A DNA stretch of 64,000 nucleotides from positions 62,001 to 126,000 of the forward strand of contig NZ_ATHV01000002.1 of NCBI RefSeq assembly GCF_000422205.1. Reading direction: 5' to 3'. Source of the DNA: Desulfovibrio sp. X2. GTDB lineage: Bacteria > Desulfobacterota > Desulfovibrionia > Desulfovibrionales > Desulfovibrionaceae. A model generated the notes under the pieces. The model saw only the letters and a list, made by a program, of their open reading frames with translations, made no database searches and was not told the origin of the DNA. The translations under genes were made by a program, and so were the position numbers. Position 1 is the stretch's first letter; each line of letters begins with the position of its first letter. Positions 8,141 through 16,867 of this stretch are shown in pieces.

Positions 8141-10096
8141 CTAGCCCTCGCGCCGCGGCCCCTTGTAGGCCAGGGCCAGGACCGTGATGTCGTCCGCCTG
8201 GTCCGCGCCGTGCGCAAAGGCCCTGACCTCGTCGAGCAGGACCGTGCACAGCCGCCGCGGCTCGGCCGGGCCGGTGCGGTGCACGGTCTCGAGCAGCCGC
8301 TCGTTGCCGAAGAGCGCGCCCCTGGCGTCCTGGGCCTCGTTCACGCCGTCGGTGTAGGCCACCAGCACGTCGCCCCGATCCAGGAACAGCCGCTCGCTCG
8401 GATAGGCGAGGCCCGGAATGACGCCCATGGCCGTGCCCGGCGGCAGCTCCACGAAGGAGGTCCTGCCGTCCGCGCGCACCAGGACCGGGTAGTTGTGGCC
8501 CGCGTTGGCGTAGACCAGCTCGCCGGTCCTGAAATCCAGCACCGCGCAGAACATGGTCACGAAGAGCATGGCGTCGTTGTCCTCGGCCAGCTCGTCGTTG
8601 ACCTTGGCCAGGATCAGGCCCGGGTCGCTGTCCTGCTCCGCGATGCCCTTGACCAGGGTCTTGCTCACGGCCATGAACAGCGCCGCGGGCACGCCCTTGC
8701 CCGAGACGTCGCCCACCAGGATGAAGAGGCGGTTCTCGTCCAGCAGGAAGAAGTCGTAGAGGTCGCCGCCCACCTCGTAGGCCGGGGTCAGCAGGGCGTG
8801 CAGCTCGAAGGCCTCGATCTCCGGGAAGGGCGGGAAGCGCTTGGGCAGGAAGCTCATCTGGATGTTGCGCGCGATCTTCAGCTCCGACTCCATGCGCTCC
8901 TTGGCCTTGGTCGTCTCCGTGAGGTTGGCGATGTACTCCTTGAGCGCCAGCCGCATCTCGTCGAAGGAGCGGGTGAGCTCGCCCACCTCGTCGCCGCGCC
9001 TGACCACGGGCAGGTCCACGTCCAGGTTGCCGCGCGCGATCTCCGCGCTCGTGCGCGCGAGGTTGCGGATGGGCCGAGTGATGGTGGCGGCGATGAGGAT
9101 CACGAAGCCGAGCAGGGCCGTGAAGCCGCAGACGCCTATGACCACCACGTCGCGGTGCAGCTTGTAGAGATCCGCGAAGAGGTCCTTTTCCGGGATCACG
9201 AGCCCCAGGCTCCAGCCCACGCCCGGCAGGGGCGCGTAGTAGATCCACACGGGCTTGCCCAGGGCCGCGCCGCCGAGCCGCGCGAAGCCCTGGCCCCCGC
9301 GCACCATGTCCTTGCCCACGTCGCGCAGGGCCTGGTCGTGCATGGCCTCGGCCAGGCTGAAGATGCTCTCGCGCATGATCAGGCGGCGTTCCGGATGGGA
9401 GACGATGCGGCCGTTGCGGCTGATGAGGAAGGCGTAGCCGGAGATGTCCGGGTGCAGGGCCGCGACCGCGCGCTGCAGCTCGTCCAGGGCCAGGTCCACC
9501 GTGACCACCCCGGCGAAGGAGCGCGCCCCGGCGGGGCCTCGCCGCACGGGCACGGCGAAGGTGGCCATGAGCGTGTCGCCGCCGGATTCGTCGTAGAAGG
9601 GCTCGCTCCACTGCGGGCTGCCCAGATACTTGGGCAGCATGTACCAGTCCATGAGCGAATAGTCGTAGTCCGCGCCGAGCGGCGTGCGGGCCACGCTGCC
9701 GTTCTTGCGGCAGAAGTAGGCGGACGCCCTGGACCTGCCGTCGCCCGACGCGCCGGGATCGAGGAAGAGGCCGCCTCCGTACGCCTCGGGGGCGGATTCG
9801 AGAAAGTCCTTCATCATGGCCTGGGCGGCGGGAACGTCGAGGCTTCCGTTGGAGAGCCCGGCGGCCGCGGCCAGGGGCACGGACTGCAGGCCGTGCAGGG
9901 TCTCCTCGAGCTTGCTCACCGTGGCCCGGGTCAGGCTCTGCGCGGAGATGCGCACGTTCTTCAGGAGCAGCGCGCGCGACTTCTGGTAGTTGTAGCCGAA
10001 GGCCACGGCGAAGATGACGCCGGTGGCGGCGAGGACCAGCCCCGCCAGGCGGATGGCCAGCCCCGGGCCGTGCCTGTGCTCAGCGGCAGTCGGCAT
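8141..10096 (-). CDS. membrane cache-HAMP-SpoIIE (PP2C-type) phosphatase
   Basis: 651 residues: helix (17-36), extracytoplasmic dCache-like sensor, second helix (VVVIGVCGFTALLGFVILIA), HAMP (ITRPIRNLARTSAEIARGNL), a coil, then an RsbU/SpoIIE-like Ser/Thr phosphatase with its metal-binding acidic motifs (GGDLYDFF, LVGDVSGKGVPAAL, AYTDGVNEA and ADDITVLAL). Such proteins dephosphorylate anti-anti-sigma or similar STAS partners; none is encoded here. The start at 10096 follows GGAG and overlaps the 3' end of the solute-binding-protein gene by 17 bases, showing one operon. The gene converges on the copper ATPase with only six bases between stops. Confidence 0.88.
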   Translation of the reverse strand: MPTAAEHRHGPGLAIRLAGLVLAATGVIFAVAFGYNYQKSRALLLKNVRISAQSLTRATVSKLEETLHGLQSVPLAAAAGLSNGSLDVPAAQAMMKDFLESAPEAYGGGLFLDPGASGDGRSRASAYFCRKNGSVARTPLGADYDYSLMDWYMLPKYLGSPQWSEPFYDESGGDTLMATFAVPVRRGPAGARSFAGVVTVDLALDELQRAVAALHPDISGYAFLISRNGRIVSHPERRLIMRESIFSLAEAMHDQALRDVGKDMVRGGQGFARLGGAALGKPVWIYYAPLPGVGWSLGLVIPEKDLFADLYKLHRDVVVIGVCGFTALLGFVILIAATITRPIRNLARTSAEIARGNLDVDLPVVRRGDEVGELTRSFDEMRLALKEYIANLTETTKAKERMESELKIARNIQMSFLPKRFPPFPEIEAFELHALLTPAYEVGGDLYDFFLLDENRLFILVGDVSGKGVPAALFMAVSKTLVKGIAEQDSDPGLILAKVNDELAEDNDAMLFVTMFCAVLDFRTGELVYANAGHNYPVLVRADGRTSFVELPPGTAMGVIPGLAYPSERLFLDRGDVLVAYTDGVNEAQDARGALFGNERLLETVHRTGPAEPRRLCTVLLDEVRAFAHGADQADDITVLALAYKGPRREG

Positions 10097-11267
10097 GGAA
10101 CTCTCCGTATTGCGGCGCGGTGTGGATGAGCCCGCCCTGTTCGAGGGCCTGGACCACCGCGTCGTAGGCCTGCTCGTCGAGGATGCCGACGCCCTCCTGT
10201 CCGCCCTGCCCGCCGGGGCCCTTCCGGTTCTCCACCGTCTGGCCCGCACCCGTCTGGCCCGCACCCGTCTGGCCCGCACCCTCGGGCAGGATCACCTGCC
10301 GCAGGTGGTCGAACATCCATTCCTGGTGCACGCGGTTGGTGGGCAGGTTGGCCGCGTTGACGTAGCTCATGACGATGTCCAGGGCCTCGCGCGGGTGGGC
10401 GAAGGCCCACAGCCAGCCCTCGATGGAGGCGCGCACGAAGGCGCGGCAGACCTCGGGCCGCTTCTCCCAGGTGGACTTCAGGCAGTAGATGCCGTCCTCC
10501 GGGAAGTCGAGTCCGGCCGAGGCCATGTCGAAGACCGTGAGCTGGTCCGGGTCGTAGCCCGCGTCGAGGATGGCGTGGTACTCGTTGTAGCGCATGGCGG
10601 AGCAGGCGGCCACGCCGCCGCGCAGGAAGAGGTCCACGGTGAAGCCCTGGGGCACGTCCTTCACCTTCACGTGGTGCGCGGCGAAGAAGAGGTGCGGCTG
10701 GATGCGGAACTCCTCGTTCCACATGCTCACGCGCTTGCCCTCGAGGTCCTCGGGCCTTTCGATGCCCTGCGACTTCTTGGCCACCAGGAGCAGCGAGCCG
10801 CGGCGCACGATCTGGGCCAGGTTGACCAGGGAGCGGCCCGTGTCCCGCTCCTTGTCCGAGATGATCAGCGCCCGGGCCAGGAACATGGTCCCGAAGTCGG
10901 CCTCTCCCCGGTTCAGGAGCTCGGAGGGCGGGCGCGAGGGGCCGCCGCGCAGGATGGTCACGTCCAGCCCCCGGTCGCGGTAGAAGCCCTGGCGCAGGGC
11001 GCAGTAGTAGCCCGCGAACTGGGCCTGGGGTTCCCATTGCGGGATGAAGGTCACCGGGACCAGGCGGCCGGACTGCGCCTGCGCCGCCACGCACGGCAGG
11101 GCGGCCCACAGCAGGCAGCCCGCCAGGCAGCAGAACAGGCAGAAGAACAGGCGGCAGCAGGGTCCGCCCAGGCCGCCGGAAAAAATGACGGCCGAGACCG
11201 TGCGCCGACCCTTGCGGCCTTGTCCGCGCGAGGCCTCCGCACTTCCCCTGCCCGTTTGTCGCTCCAT
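10080..11267 (-). CDS. SsuA/THI5-like solute-binding protein without a transporter
   Basis: 395 residues. A long basic N terminus and a Cys-rich hydrophobic segment (CCRLFFCLFCCLAGCLLWAAL) lead to cleavage near VAAQAQ; LAGC could alternatively be a lipobox. The mature part opens with FIPQWEPQAQFAGYYCALRQGFYRDRGLDV, the signature of NMT1/THI5/SsuA-type periplasmic binding proteins, and continues with ELLNRGEADFG and LEGKRVSMW. No permease or ATPase gene is nearby. It sits between a sensor kinase and a phosphatase gene, so it probably presents a ligand to a sensor rather than feeding a transporter. Residues near 330 carry GAGQT three times, from a 15-base tandem repeat. RBS AGGGAG precedes ATG 11267. 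Confidence 0.82.
   Translation of the reverse strand: MERQTGRGSAEASRGQGRKGRRTVSAVIFSGGLGGPCCRLFFCLFCCLAGCLLWAALPCVAAQAQSGRLVPVTFIPQWEPQAQFAGYYCALRQGFYRDRGLDVTILRGGPSRPPSELLNRGEADFGTMFLARALIISDKERDTGRSLVNLAQIVRRGSLLLVAKKSQGIERPEDLEGKRVSMWNEEFRIQPHLFFAAHHVKVKDVPQGFTVDLFLRGGVAACSAMRYNEYHAILDAGYDPDQLTVFDMASAGLDFPEDGIYCLKSTWEKRPEVCRAFVRASIEGWLWAFAHPREALDIVMSYVNAANLPTNRVHQEWMFDHLRQVILPEGAGQTGAGQTGAGQTVENRKGPGGQGGQEGVGILDEQAYDAVVQALEQGGLIHTAPQYGEFHADCR
10236..10280. repeat. three tandem 15-base units within the solute-binding protein gene
   Basis: The unit CCGTCTGGCCCGCAC occurs three times without mismatch and encodes GAGQT repeated in frame on the minus strand. It sits in a Gly-rich linker near the C terminus, where length changes would probably be tolerated. 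Confidence 0.9.
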
Positions 11268-11295
11268 CTCCCTCCGTCCTCCTGTTCGCGCCCGT

Positions 11296-13062
11296 TCAGC
11301 GGGTGAAGCGCAATTCGGCCTCGGTGCCGCCCGACGCCGAGGAAAAACTGATCGTGCCGCGCAGTTGCGCGGCCAGTCCGGCCACGAGCTGCATGCCGAG
11401 CGAGCCGCCCGTGGCCGCGTCGAAGTCCTGCGGCAGGCCGACCCCGTCGTCGTGCACCACGATGACCACCGCATCCTCTTCCTCGCGCGCCGTGACCCGC
11501 ACCCGGCCCTGCCTGCCCCCGGGGAAGGCGTGCTTGAGCGCGTTGGTCAGGAGTTCGCTGAGGAGGAGCCCGAGCGGCACGGCCTGCTCGATGGAAAGCT
11601 CCAGCGGCGGACAGTCGCACTCGAAGGCGATGGACCTGCCCCCGGCCAGCCCCGCGACCAGGCGGCGGCCGATCTGCTCGATCTGCTCGTCCATGCGGAT
11701 GCCCGCCAGGTTCTCGGAGCGGTAGAGCTGGTCGTGCACCGAGGCCATGGCCGCGATGCGGTCGCGGCTCTGGCGCAGGAGGTCCTGGAGCACGGGGTCG
11801 CGGTGGCTGTCCGCCTGGAGCATGAGCAGGGAGGAGACGATCTGCAGGTTGTTCTTCACCCGGTGGTGGATCTCCCTGAGCATGATCTCCTTCTCGAGCA
11901 GGGCGGCCTTCAGCTGCTCCTCGTAGCGCACGCGGGCGCTTATGTCCTCGGAGAGGATGTACAGCGACTCGACCCTGCCGTCCGCCCCCCTGCGGGGAAC
12001 GTAGCGGGTGCGCGCGTCGACGCGCTGCCCGTCCGGCATGGTGTAGCGGGTCTCGAAATCGAGCTCCTCGCCCGCGAGCGCCCGCGCTATGCGTTCCACC
12101 GCCTGCCTGCCGAAATCTCCCGGGAACATCTCGTCCGCCGTGTGTCCCACGACCTGGTCCAGGGAGAGCCCGGACCAGCGCGTGAACTGCCGGTTGACGA
12201 ACTGGTAGCGGCCGTCCGGACCGAGATGGGCGATGAGCACGGGCAGGCTCTCGGCCAGAAGACGCAGGCTCTCCTTGCTCTCGCGCAGCGCGCCCTCGGC
12301 CCGCGTGCGCTCCTCCACCTCCTGGCGCAGCGCCGCGTTGGTCTGCATGAGCTCCTCGAAGGCGCTGCCGATCTCGCCCCGCAGGTCGCTGATGGCCGTG
12401 GCCAGCTCGGCCAGCTCGTCGCGCCCCCCGCTCGGCGAGACCGGGATCTCCGGCATGGGGTCGTCCCCGCCCCGGTAGTCCATGCTCCGCGTGTAGTCGG
12501 CCATGGCCCGAAGCGGGCGGGCCACCATGCGGTAGAAGAGAAAGAAGACGAGGATGGCGAGAAAGAGGGTCTGGGCGGACTGCTGGACCATGGAGTTGAC
12601 CACCGCGGCGCGCAGCCTGCGGTGCATCTCGTTCAGGTCCGCGACCACGCGCAGGGAGCCGATGGTCTCTGTCTGGCCGCGCGAGACATGGGTCAGGGTG
12701 TAGACGCGCTCGATGGTGGTCCCGGACTCGGGGCTCTCGCCCACGGCCACCACCACCCGGCCGCGCTCCATGACCTCGGCGTAGCATACGTCCGGCAGGG
12801 CCACCACGCCCATTATCTGGGCGCGCAGGAGGTCGTCGTTGGCCATCCACAGGCTGCCCGCGATGCCCGGGAGGTGGCCGGTGCGGATCTCGTCCAGCCG
12901 CGCCTCCACGTCGTGCTCTTCCTGCGTGTAGGCGAGGTAGACCTGCACGCAGCTCTGGACCAGGATGAGCACGCATCCGGCGGTGAGGATGGCCAGCGCC
13001 ATGCGCCGCGCCACGCCGCTGAAGACGCCGCCGCTCCCGTTGCCGTCCTGCGCCGCGGACAT
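11296..13062 (-). CDS. HWE/HisKA_2-type sensor histidine kinase with PAS
   Basis: 588 residues. Helix at 18-45, a periplasmic loop of about 120 residues, second helix (TLFLAILVFFLFYRMV), HAMP-like linker and coil, PAS (SLRLLAESLPVLIAHLGPDGRYQFV ending ILSEDISARV), then EIHHRVKNNLQIVSSLLMLQ, the phospho-acceptor box of the HisKA_2 family. An HATPase follows (LLSELLTNALKHAF, VVHDDGVGLP, GSLGMQLVAGL). The periplasmic loop is too short to include a full solute-binding domain, which suits sensing through the separately encoded binding protein 28 bases downstream in the same operon. Its start is 280 bases from a divergent kinase gene. Confidence 0.88.
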   Translation of the reverse strand: MSAAQDGNGSGGVFSGVARRMALAILTAGCVLILVQSCVQVYLAYTQEEHDVEARLDEIRTGHLPGIAGSLWMANDDLLRAQIMGVVALPDVCYAEVMERGRVVVAVGESPESGTTIERVYTLTHVSRGQTETIGSLRVVADLNEMHRRLRAAVVNSMVQQSAQTLFLAILVFFLFYRMVARPLRAMADYTRSMDYRGGDDPMPEIPVSPSGGRDELAELATAISDLRGEIGSAFEELMQTNAALRQEVEERTRAEGALRESKESLRLLAESLPVLIAHLGPDGRYQFVNRQFTRWSGLSLDQVVGHTADEMFPGDFGRQAVERIARALAGEELDFETRYTMPDGQRVDARTRYVPRRGADGRVESLYILSEDISARVRYEEQLKAALLEKEIMLREIHHRVKNNLQIVSSLLMLQADSHRDPVLQDLLRQSRDRIAAMASVHDQLYRSENLAGIRMDEQIEQIGRRLVAGLAGGRSIAFECDCPPLELSIEQAVPLGLLLSELLTNALKHAFPGGRQGRVRVTAREEEDAVVIVVHDDGVGLPQDFDAATGGSLGMQLVAGLAAQLRGTISFSSASGGTEAELRFTR

Positions 13063-13342
13063 GGTCAGGGGGCCCCGGCGCCCGAAGCACGAAGGAAATT
13101 TTTCACAAGGACGCGCCCGGGCGCGCCGACGGCTGCGATCAGCATGTCCCTGTCCCCTACCCCTTGGAACGTTCCGGCCGGACGCGGCCGCCGGGACCGG
13201 CGGCGAAGCGCGCGGACATGGCCTAGGTATTCATCAAAGCATATCGCCTCGATGGCGCAGGGGCAAACAAAATAAGCGCTCCCCGGCGCCCGCGGGACAG
13301 GCCCCGCCTTGCTCCGGAAACGCTCTGCTGCTAGCCTGCGCC

Positions 13343-15229
13343 ATGCCCGTGCGCACGCCCCTCTCCGCCCCCTCCCCGGCCGCGCTGCCGGGCCGCCTCA
13401 GGCGGCGCCTCTTCCTCTATTTCGCGGCGGCCCTCCTGGCCCTGGCCGCGGGCGTGGCCGCGGCCACCATCATCCCCCTGCTCGGGCACCTCGAGCACGC
13501 CGAGGAGGCCGGGCTGTCGCACGCGGCAGAGACCCGCGCCCTGGCCGTGGGCGAATGGTACCGCCGGGCCGAGGACCTGGCGCGGCAGATCACCAGCCGC
13601 AGCCAGATCCGCGACGCCCTGGCCGACCTCGCGGCCGGGCGCACGACGCGCGAGCGCTTCGCGGCCTTCACCCGGCCCAAGCTCATGGACGCCATGGACC
13701 AGTCCGGCGAGGTCGTGGGCATCACCCGGCTGGACCGCGAGGGCGAGCCCCTGGTCTCCTGCGGGGTGGACATCCCGCGCTCGGCCTGGCGCATCCCGCC
13801 CCTGGGCTCGGACGAGGCCCTGGCCTCGCCCCCCCTGCGCATAGGAAACCGCCTGTGCATCGTGGTCGCGGCGCCGATCCTCGAGCGGGAGGGCGACGGC
13901 AACGGCGAACGCCTGGGCACGGACCTCGTGGCCGTGGACATGGCCGTGCTGCGCGAGAAGGTCATCCGCCCGCTGGGCAAGGACGACGCGAGCCGCCTGG
14001 CCCTGGCCTGCCTCGCCGGGGAGCGGGTGCGCGTCTTCCTGCCCGAGCCGGACGGGGCCGCGCCGCCTCCCTCCGAGGTCACGCAGCGGGCGCTGGGCCT
14101 GGCCCTTTCCGGCCGCTCGGGCGTGCTCTCCTCGCCCGGCGACGTGGCCGCCTACACCCCGGTGGCGGGCACAAACTGGGCGCTCGCGGTCACGGCCGAC
14201 GGCCGCAGGCTCTATGCCCCGGTGCGCGCCGAGATCGCGACCATCCTCGGCACCACCGCAGCCATCTACCTGCTCTGCCTGCTCGGCTTCGGCATCCTGC
14301 TGCGGCCGCTGGCCGGGCGCATGCTGCTGCAGGCGGACGAACTCGCGGCCGTGGTCGAGGAGCGCACGCACCGCCTGAAGAACGAACTTGCGGCCCGCAC
14401 GGCCGCGGAAAAGGCCCTGAAGCAGGCCCGCGACGAGCTCGAGAAGCGCGTGGCCGAGCGCACGGCGAGGCTCGAGCGGGCCAACGCCGAGTTGCGCGCC
14501 CTGCACGCGCGCCTCAGCGGCGAGTACGAGGAGCGCAAGGCCTTGTCCAAGGAGCTCATCAACCTGCTCGAGGGCGTGCGCCTGGACGTCTCGCGCGACC
14601 TGCACGACCACACGGGCCAGCTCCTGACCACGCTGCGCCTGCACCTGAAGTCCGCCCTGCAGGCCATGCCCGCGCCCGCGAAAAAGGACGCGGAGGAAGG
14701 CGGGAGCGCGCCGGGCGACGGCGCGGCCTGCCGGGCGCAGCTCGAGTCCGCGGCCGAGAAGGTCGACCAGGTGCAGCGCGAGATCAAGACCATCGCCCGG
14801 GGGCTTCGGCCCGACACCCTGGACTACCTCGGCCTCGTGCCCTCGCTCGAGGCCCTGCTCGACGAGCAGCGCGCCTCCTCCGGGCTCGCCGTGCACTTCT
14901 TCCACAACGACGTGCCCGCCCGCTTCGACCGCGACAAGGAGCTGGCCCTCTACCGCATCGCCCAGGAGGCCCTGTCCAACGTCGTCCGCCACGCCCGCGC
15001 GGCCTCGGTGCACGTGAACCTGGTGCTGCGCGGAAAGACCCTCTCCCTGTCCGTGGAGGACGACGGCGCGGGCTTCGACATGGCGGCGCGCGCGGCCGGT
15101 CCGGGCAAGGCCCCGGTGAGCCTCGGCCTGACGCTGATGCGCGAGCGCATGGTCCAGATCGGCGGCTCGCTGAGCGTGGAATCCGCGCCCGGGCAGGGCA
15201 CGCACGTCGTGGCCGAGGTGGAGCTGTGA
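13343..15229 (+). CDS. NarL-family sensor histidine kinase (HisKA_3)
   Basis: 628 residues. N-terminal helix (LFLYFAAALLALAAGVAAATIIP), an extracytoplasmic cache-like sensor of about 250 residues, second helix (TILGTTAAIYLLCLLGFGILL), a long coiled coil (residues 335-410), the HisKA_3 box RDLHDHTGQLLTTLRLHL and an HATPase (RIAQEALSNVVRHA, VEDDGAGFD, GLTLMRERM). This class phosphorylates NarL/LuxR-type response regulators, and one follows 64 bases downstream. Position just upstream of tetrathionate-reductase-like genes suggests it controls them, as TtrS does, but it lacks the phosphonate-binding-like domain of classical TtrS. ATG 13343 is chosen because the first helix begins soon after it. 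Confidence 0.88.
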   Translation: MPVRTPLSAPSPAALPGRLRRRLFLYFAAALLALAAGVAAATIIPLLGHLEHAEEAGLSHAAETRALAVGEWYRRAEDLARQITSRSQIRDALADLAAGRTTRERFAAFTRPKLMDAMDQSGEVVGITRLDREGEPLVSCGVDIPRSAWRIPPLGSDEALASPPLRIGNRLCIVVAAPILEREGDGNGERLGTDLVAVDMAVLREKVIRPLGKDDASRLALACLAGERVRVFLPEPDGAAPPPSEVTQRALGLALSGRSGVLSSPGDVAAYTPVAGTNWALAVTADGRRLYAPVRAEIATILGTTAAIYLLCLLGFGILLRPLAGRMLLQADELAAVVEERTHRLKNELAARTAAEKALKQARDELEKRVAERTARLERANAELRALHARLSGEYEERKALSKELINLLEGVRLDVSRDLHDHTGQLLTTLRLHLKSALQAMPAPAKKDAEEGGSAPGDGAACRAQLESAAEKVDQVQREIKTIARGLRPDTLDYLGLVPSLEALLDEQRASSGLAVHFFHNDVPARFDRDKELALYRIAQEALSNVVRHARAASVHVNLVLRGKTLSLSVEDDGAGFDMAARAAGPGKAPVSLGLTLMRERMVQIGGSLSVESAPGQGTHVVAEVEL

Positions 15230-15293
15230 GGCCCGCGGCCGCCCCGGACGCCCCTATCTTGCGGACGCCCCCCGCCCGCCGTACAAGGAACCA

Positions 15294-15956
15294 ATGAACG
15301 CCCAAGCCTCGCGCCCCTGCCGCGTGCTCATCGTGGACGACCACCAGGTGGTCATCGGCGGCATCAGGAGCCTGCTCGCCTCCGTGCCGGGCATCGAGGT
15401 CGCGGGCGAGGCCACCTCGGGCGAGCAGGCCGTGGAGCTGGCGGAAAAGCTCCATCCCGACATCGCCATCATGGACATCTCCATGCCGCGCATGAACGGC
15501 GTGGAGGCCACGGTGGCCATCCGCCAGGTCTCGCCGACCACGGACATCGTCATCTACACCATGCACTCGGACCAGCGCTTCATCCTGGAGCTCTTCAAGG
15601 CGGGCATCTCCGGCCACGTGCTCAAGGAGAACGACCCGGCCGACCTCGTGCGCGCCGTGGAGACGGTGCGCGACGGCGGCACCTACTTCACCACCGTCAC
15701 CCCGCAGATGCTCCTGCGTCGGCTCGACCCGGAGCCCGAGGACGGCGCCGACGCCCTCTCCCGGCTGAGCCCGCGCGAGATGGAAGTCTTCCGGCTCCTG
15801 GCCGACGGCGCGGCCGTGAAGGAGATCGCGGGGAGGCTGTGCATCAGCCCGAAGACCGTGGAGACGCACAAGTACAACATCATGGAGAAGCTGAAGGCCC
15901 GCACCCAGGCCGACCTGACCAAGCTGGCCATCCGGCACCGCGTCATCAAGGCCTGA
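15294..15956 (+). CDS. NarL/LuxR-family response regulator
   Basis: 220 residues. Receiver domain with the acidic pair in VLIVDDHQVVIGG, phospho-acceptor Asp in AIMDISMPRMNG, and the switch Thr and Lys in VIYTMHSD and HVLKEND. The C-terminal LuxR helix-turn-helix reads LSPREMEVFRLLADGAAVKEIAGRLCISPKTVETHKYNIMEKL. It is the obvious partner of the kinase just upstream and the likely activator of the ttr-like operon starting 182 bases further on. No operator could be identified. Confidence 0.92.
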   Translation: MNAQASRPCRVLIVDDHQVVIGGIRSLLASVPGIEVAGEATSGEQAVELAEKLHPDIAIMDISMPRMNGVEATVAIRQVSPTTDIVIYTMHSDQRFILELFKAGISGHVLKENDPADLVRAVETVRDGGTYFTTVTPQMLLRRLDPEPEDGADALSRLSPREMEVFRLLADGAAVKEIAGRLCISPKTVETHKYNIMEKLKARTQADLTKLAIRHRVIKA

Positions 15957-16138
15957 GGCCGCCTCCCCGCCCTCCTCCCGTCCCTGCTCAGGATTTTCCC
16001 GAGCCCGTCCGCCCTCCCCCGGTCACGCGTCCGTCAAAATCAGGGACCTCCTGATGGCGCGCGCCGCGCATCCGGCGCATTGTCTGTCCGGAAAAGGAAA
16101 AATCCCGCAACGAGAGGCTTCGGCCAAAGGGAGAGGCC

Positions 16139-16867
16139 ATGGACAGGAGATCGTTCGTGAAGTTGTTCTGCCTGGGCAGCGCGGCGGTGGGCACGCTCGC
16201 CGCGCGCGACGTCCTGGCGGCGGAGACGGGCGCGGGCCCGCGCTACGCCATGCTCGTGGACCTGCGCCGCTGCGTGGGCTGCCAGTCGTGCACCGTGTCC
16301 TGCGCCGTTGAGAACAGGGCGCCGCTCGGCTCGTTCCGCACCACGGTGGGCGAGTACGCCATCGCGGACACCGCGGGCGGCCGGACCTGGATCGCCACCC
16401 TGCCGCGCCTGTGCAACCACTGCGCCGAGCCAGCCTGCACTCCGGTCTGCCCGGTGCACGCCACCTACCAGCGCAAGGACGGCATCGTGGTCATAGACGC
16501 CACGAAATGCCTGGGCTGCGGCTTCTGCGTGCAGGCCTGCCCCTACGGCGCGCGCTTCCTGAACCGCGAGACGCGCACCGCGGACAAGTGCACCTTCTGC
16601 GAGCACCGCCTGGCCGCCGGGCTCCTGCCCGCGTGCGTGGAGAGCTGCGTGGGCGGGGCCAGGATCTTCGGCGACCTGAACGACCCCCAAAGCCTGATCC
16701 ACCGCACCCTGGCCGAGCACAAGGCCGAGGTGGCCGTGCTCTATCCCGAGAAGAAGACCAAGCCCTCGGTCTACTACCTGAACCTCGACGCCTTCTTCGC
16801 CAGCGCGGCCGACGTCGCCGCGCCCATGGCCGCGAGGGAGCTTACCGCAGGAGGCAGCCATGCCTAG
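16139..16867 (+). CDS. ttrB: TtrB-like 4Fe-4S electron-transfer subunit
   Basis: 242 residues. A Tat signal with canonical twin arginines (MDRRSFVKLF) ends near VLAAE. The body is a DmsB/NrfC-type ferredoxin with four cysteine clusters: CVGCQSCTVSC, CNHCAEPACTPVCP, CLGCGFCVQACP and CTFCEHRLAAGLLPACVESC. This subunit carries electrons from the quinol-oxidising membrane subunit to the molybdoenzyme on the outer face of the membrane. Its place as first gene of a B-C-A operon matches Salmonella ttrBCA. It overlaps the next gene by eight bases. Confidence 0.85.
   Translation: MDRRSFVKLFCLGSAAVGTLAARDVLAAETGAGPRYAMLVDLRRCVGCQSCTVSCAVENRAPLGSFRTTVGEYAIADTAGGRTWIATLPRLCNHCAEPACTPVCPVHATYQRKDGIVVIDATKCLGCGFCVQACPYGARFLNRETRTADKCTFCEHRLAAGLLPACVESCVGGARIFGDLNDPQSLIHRTLAEHKAEVAVLYPEKKTKPSVYYLNLDAFFASAADVAAPMAARELTAGGSHA

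Noticed and set aside
16055-16070. TGGCGCGCGCCGCGCA before the ttr-like operon as a sigma-54 promoter
   Set aside because: GG/GC spacing fits, but several consensus positions differ and GC-rich sequence makes such matches likely by chance.
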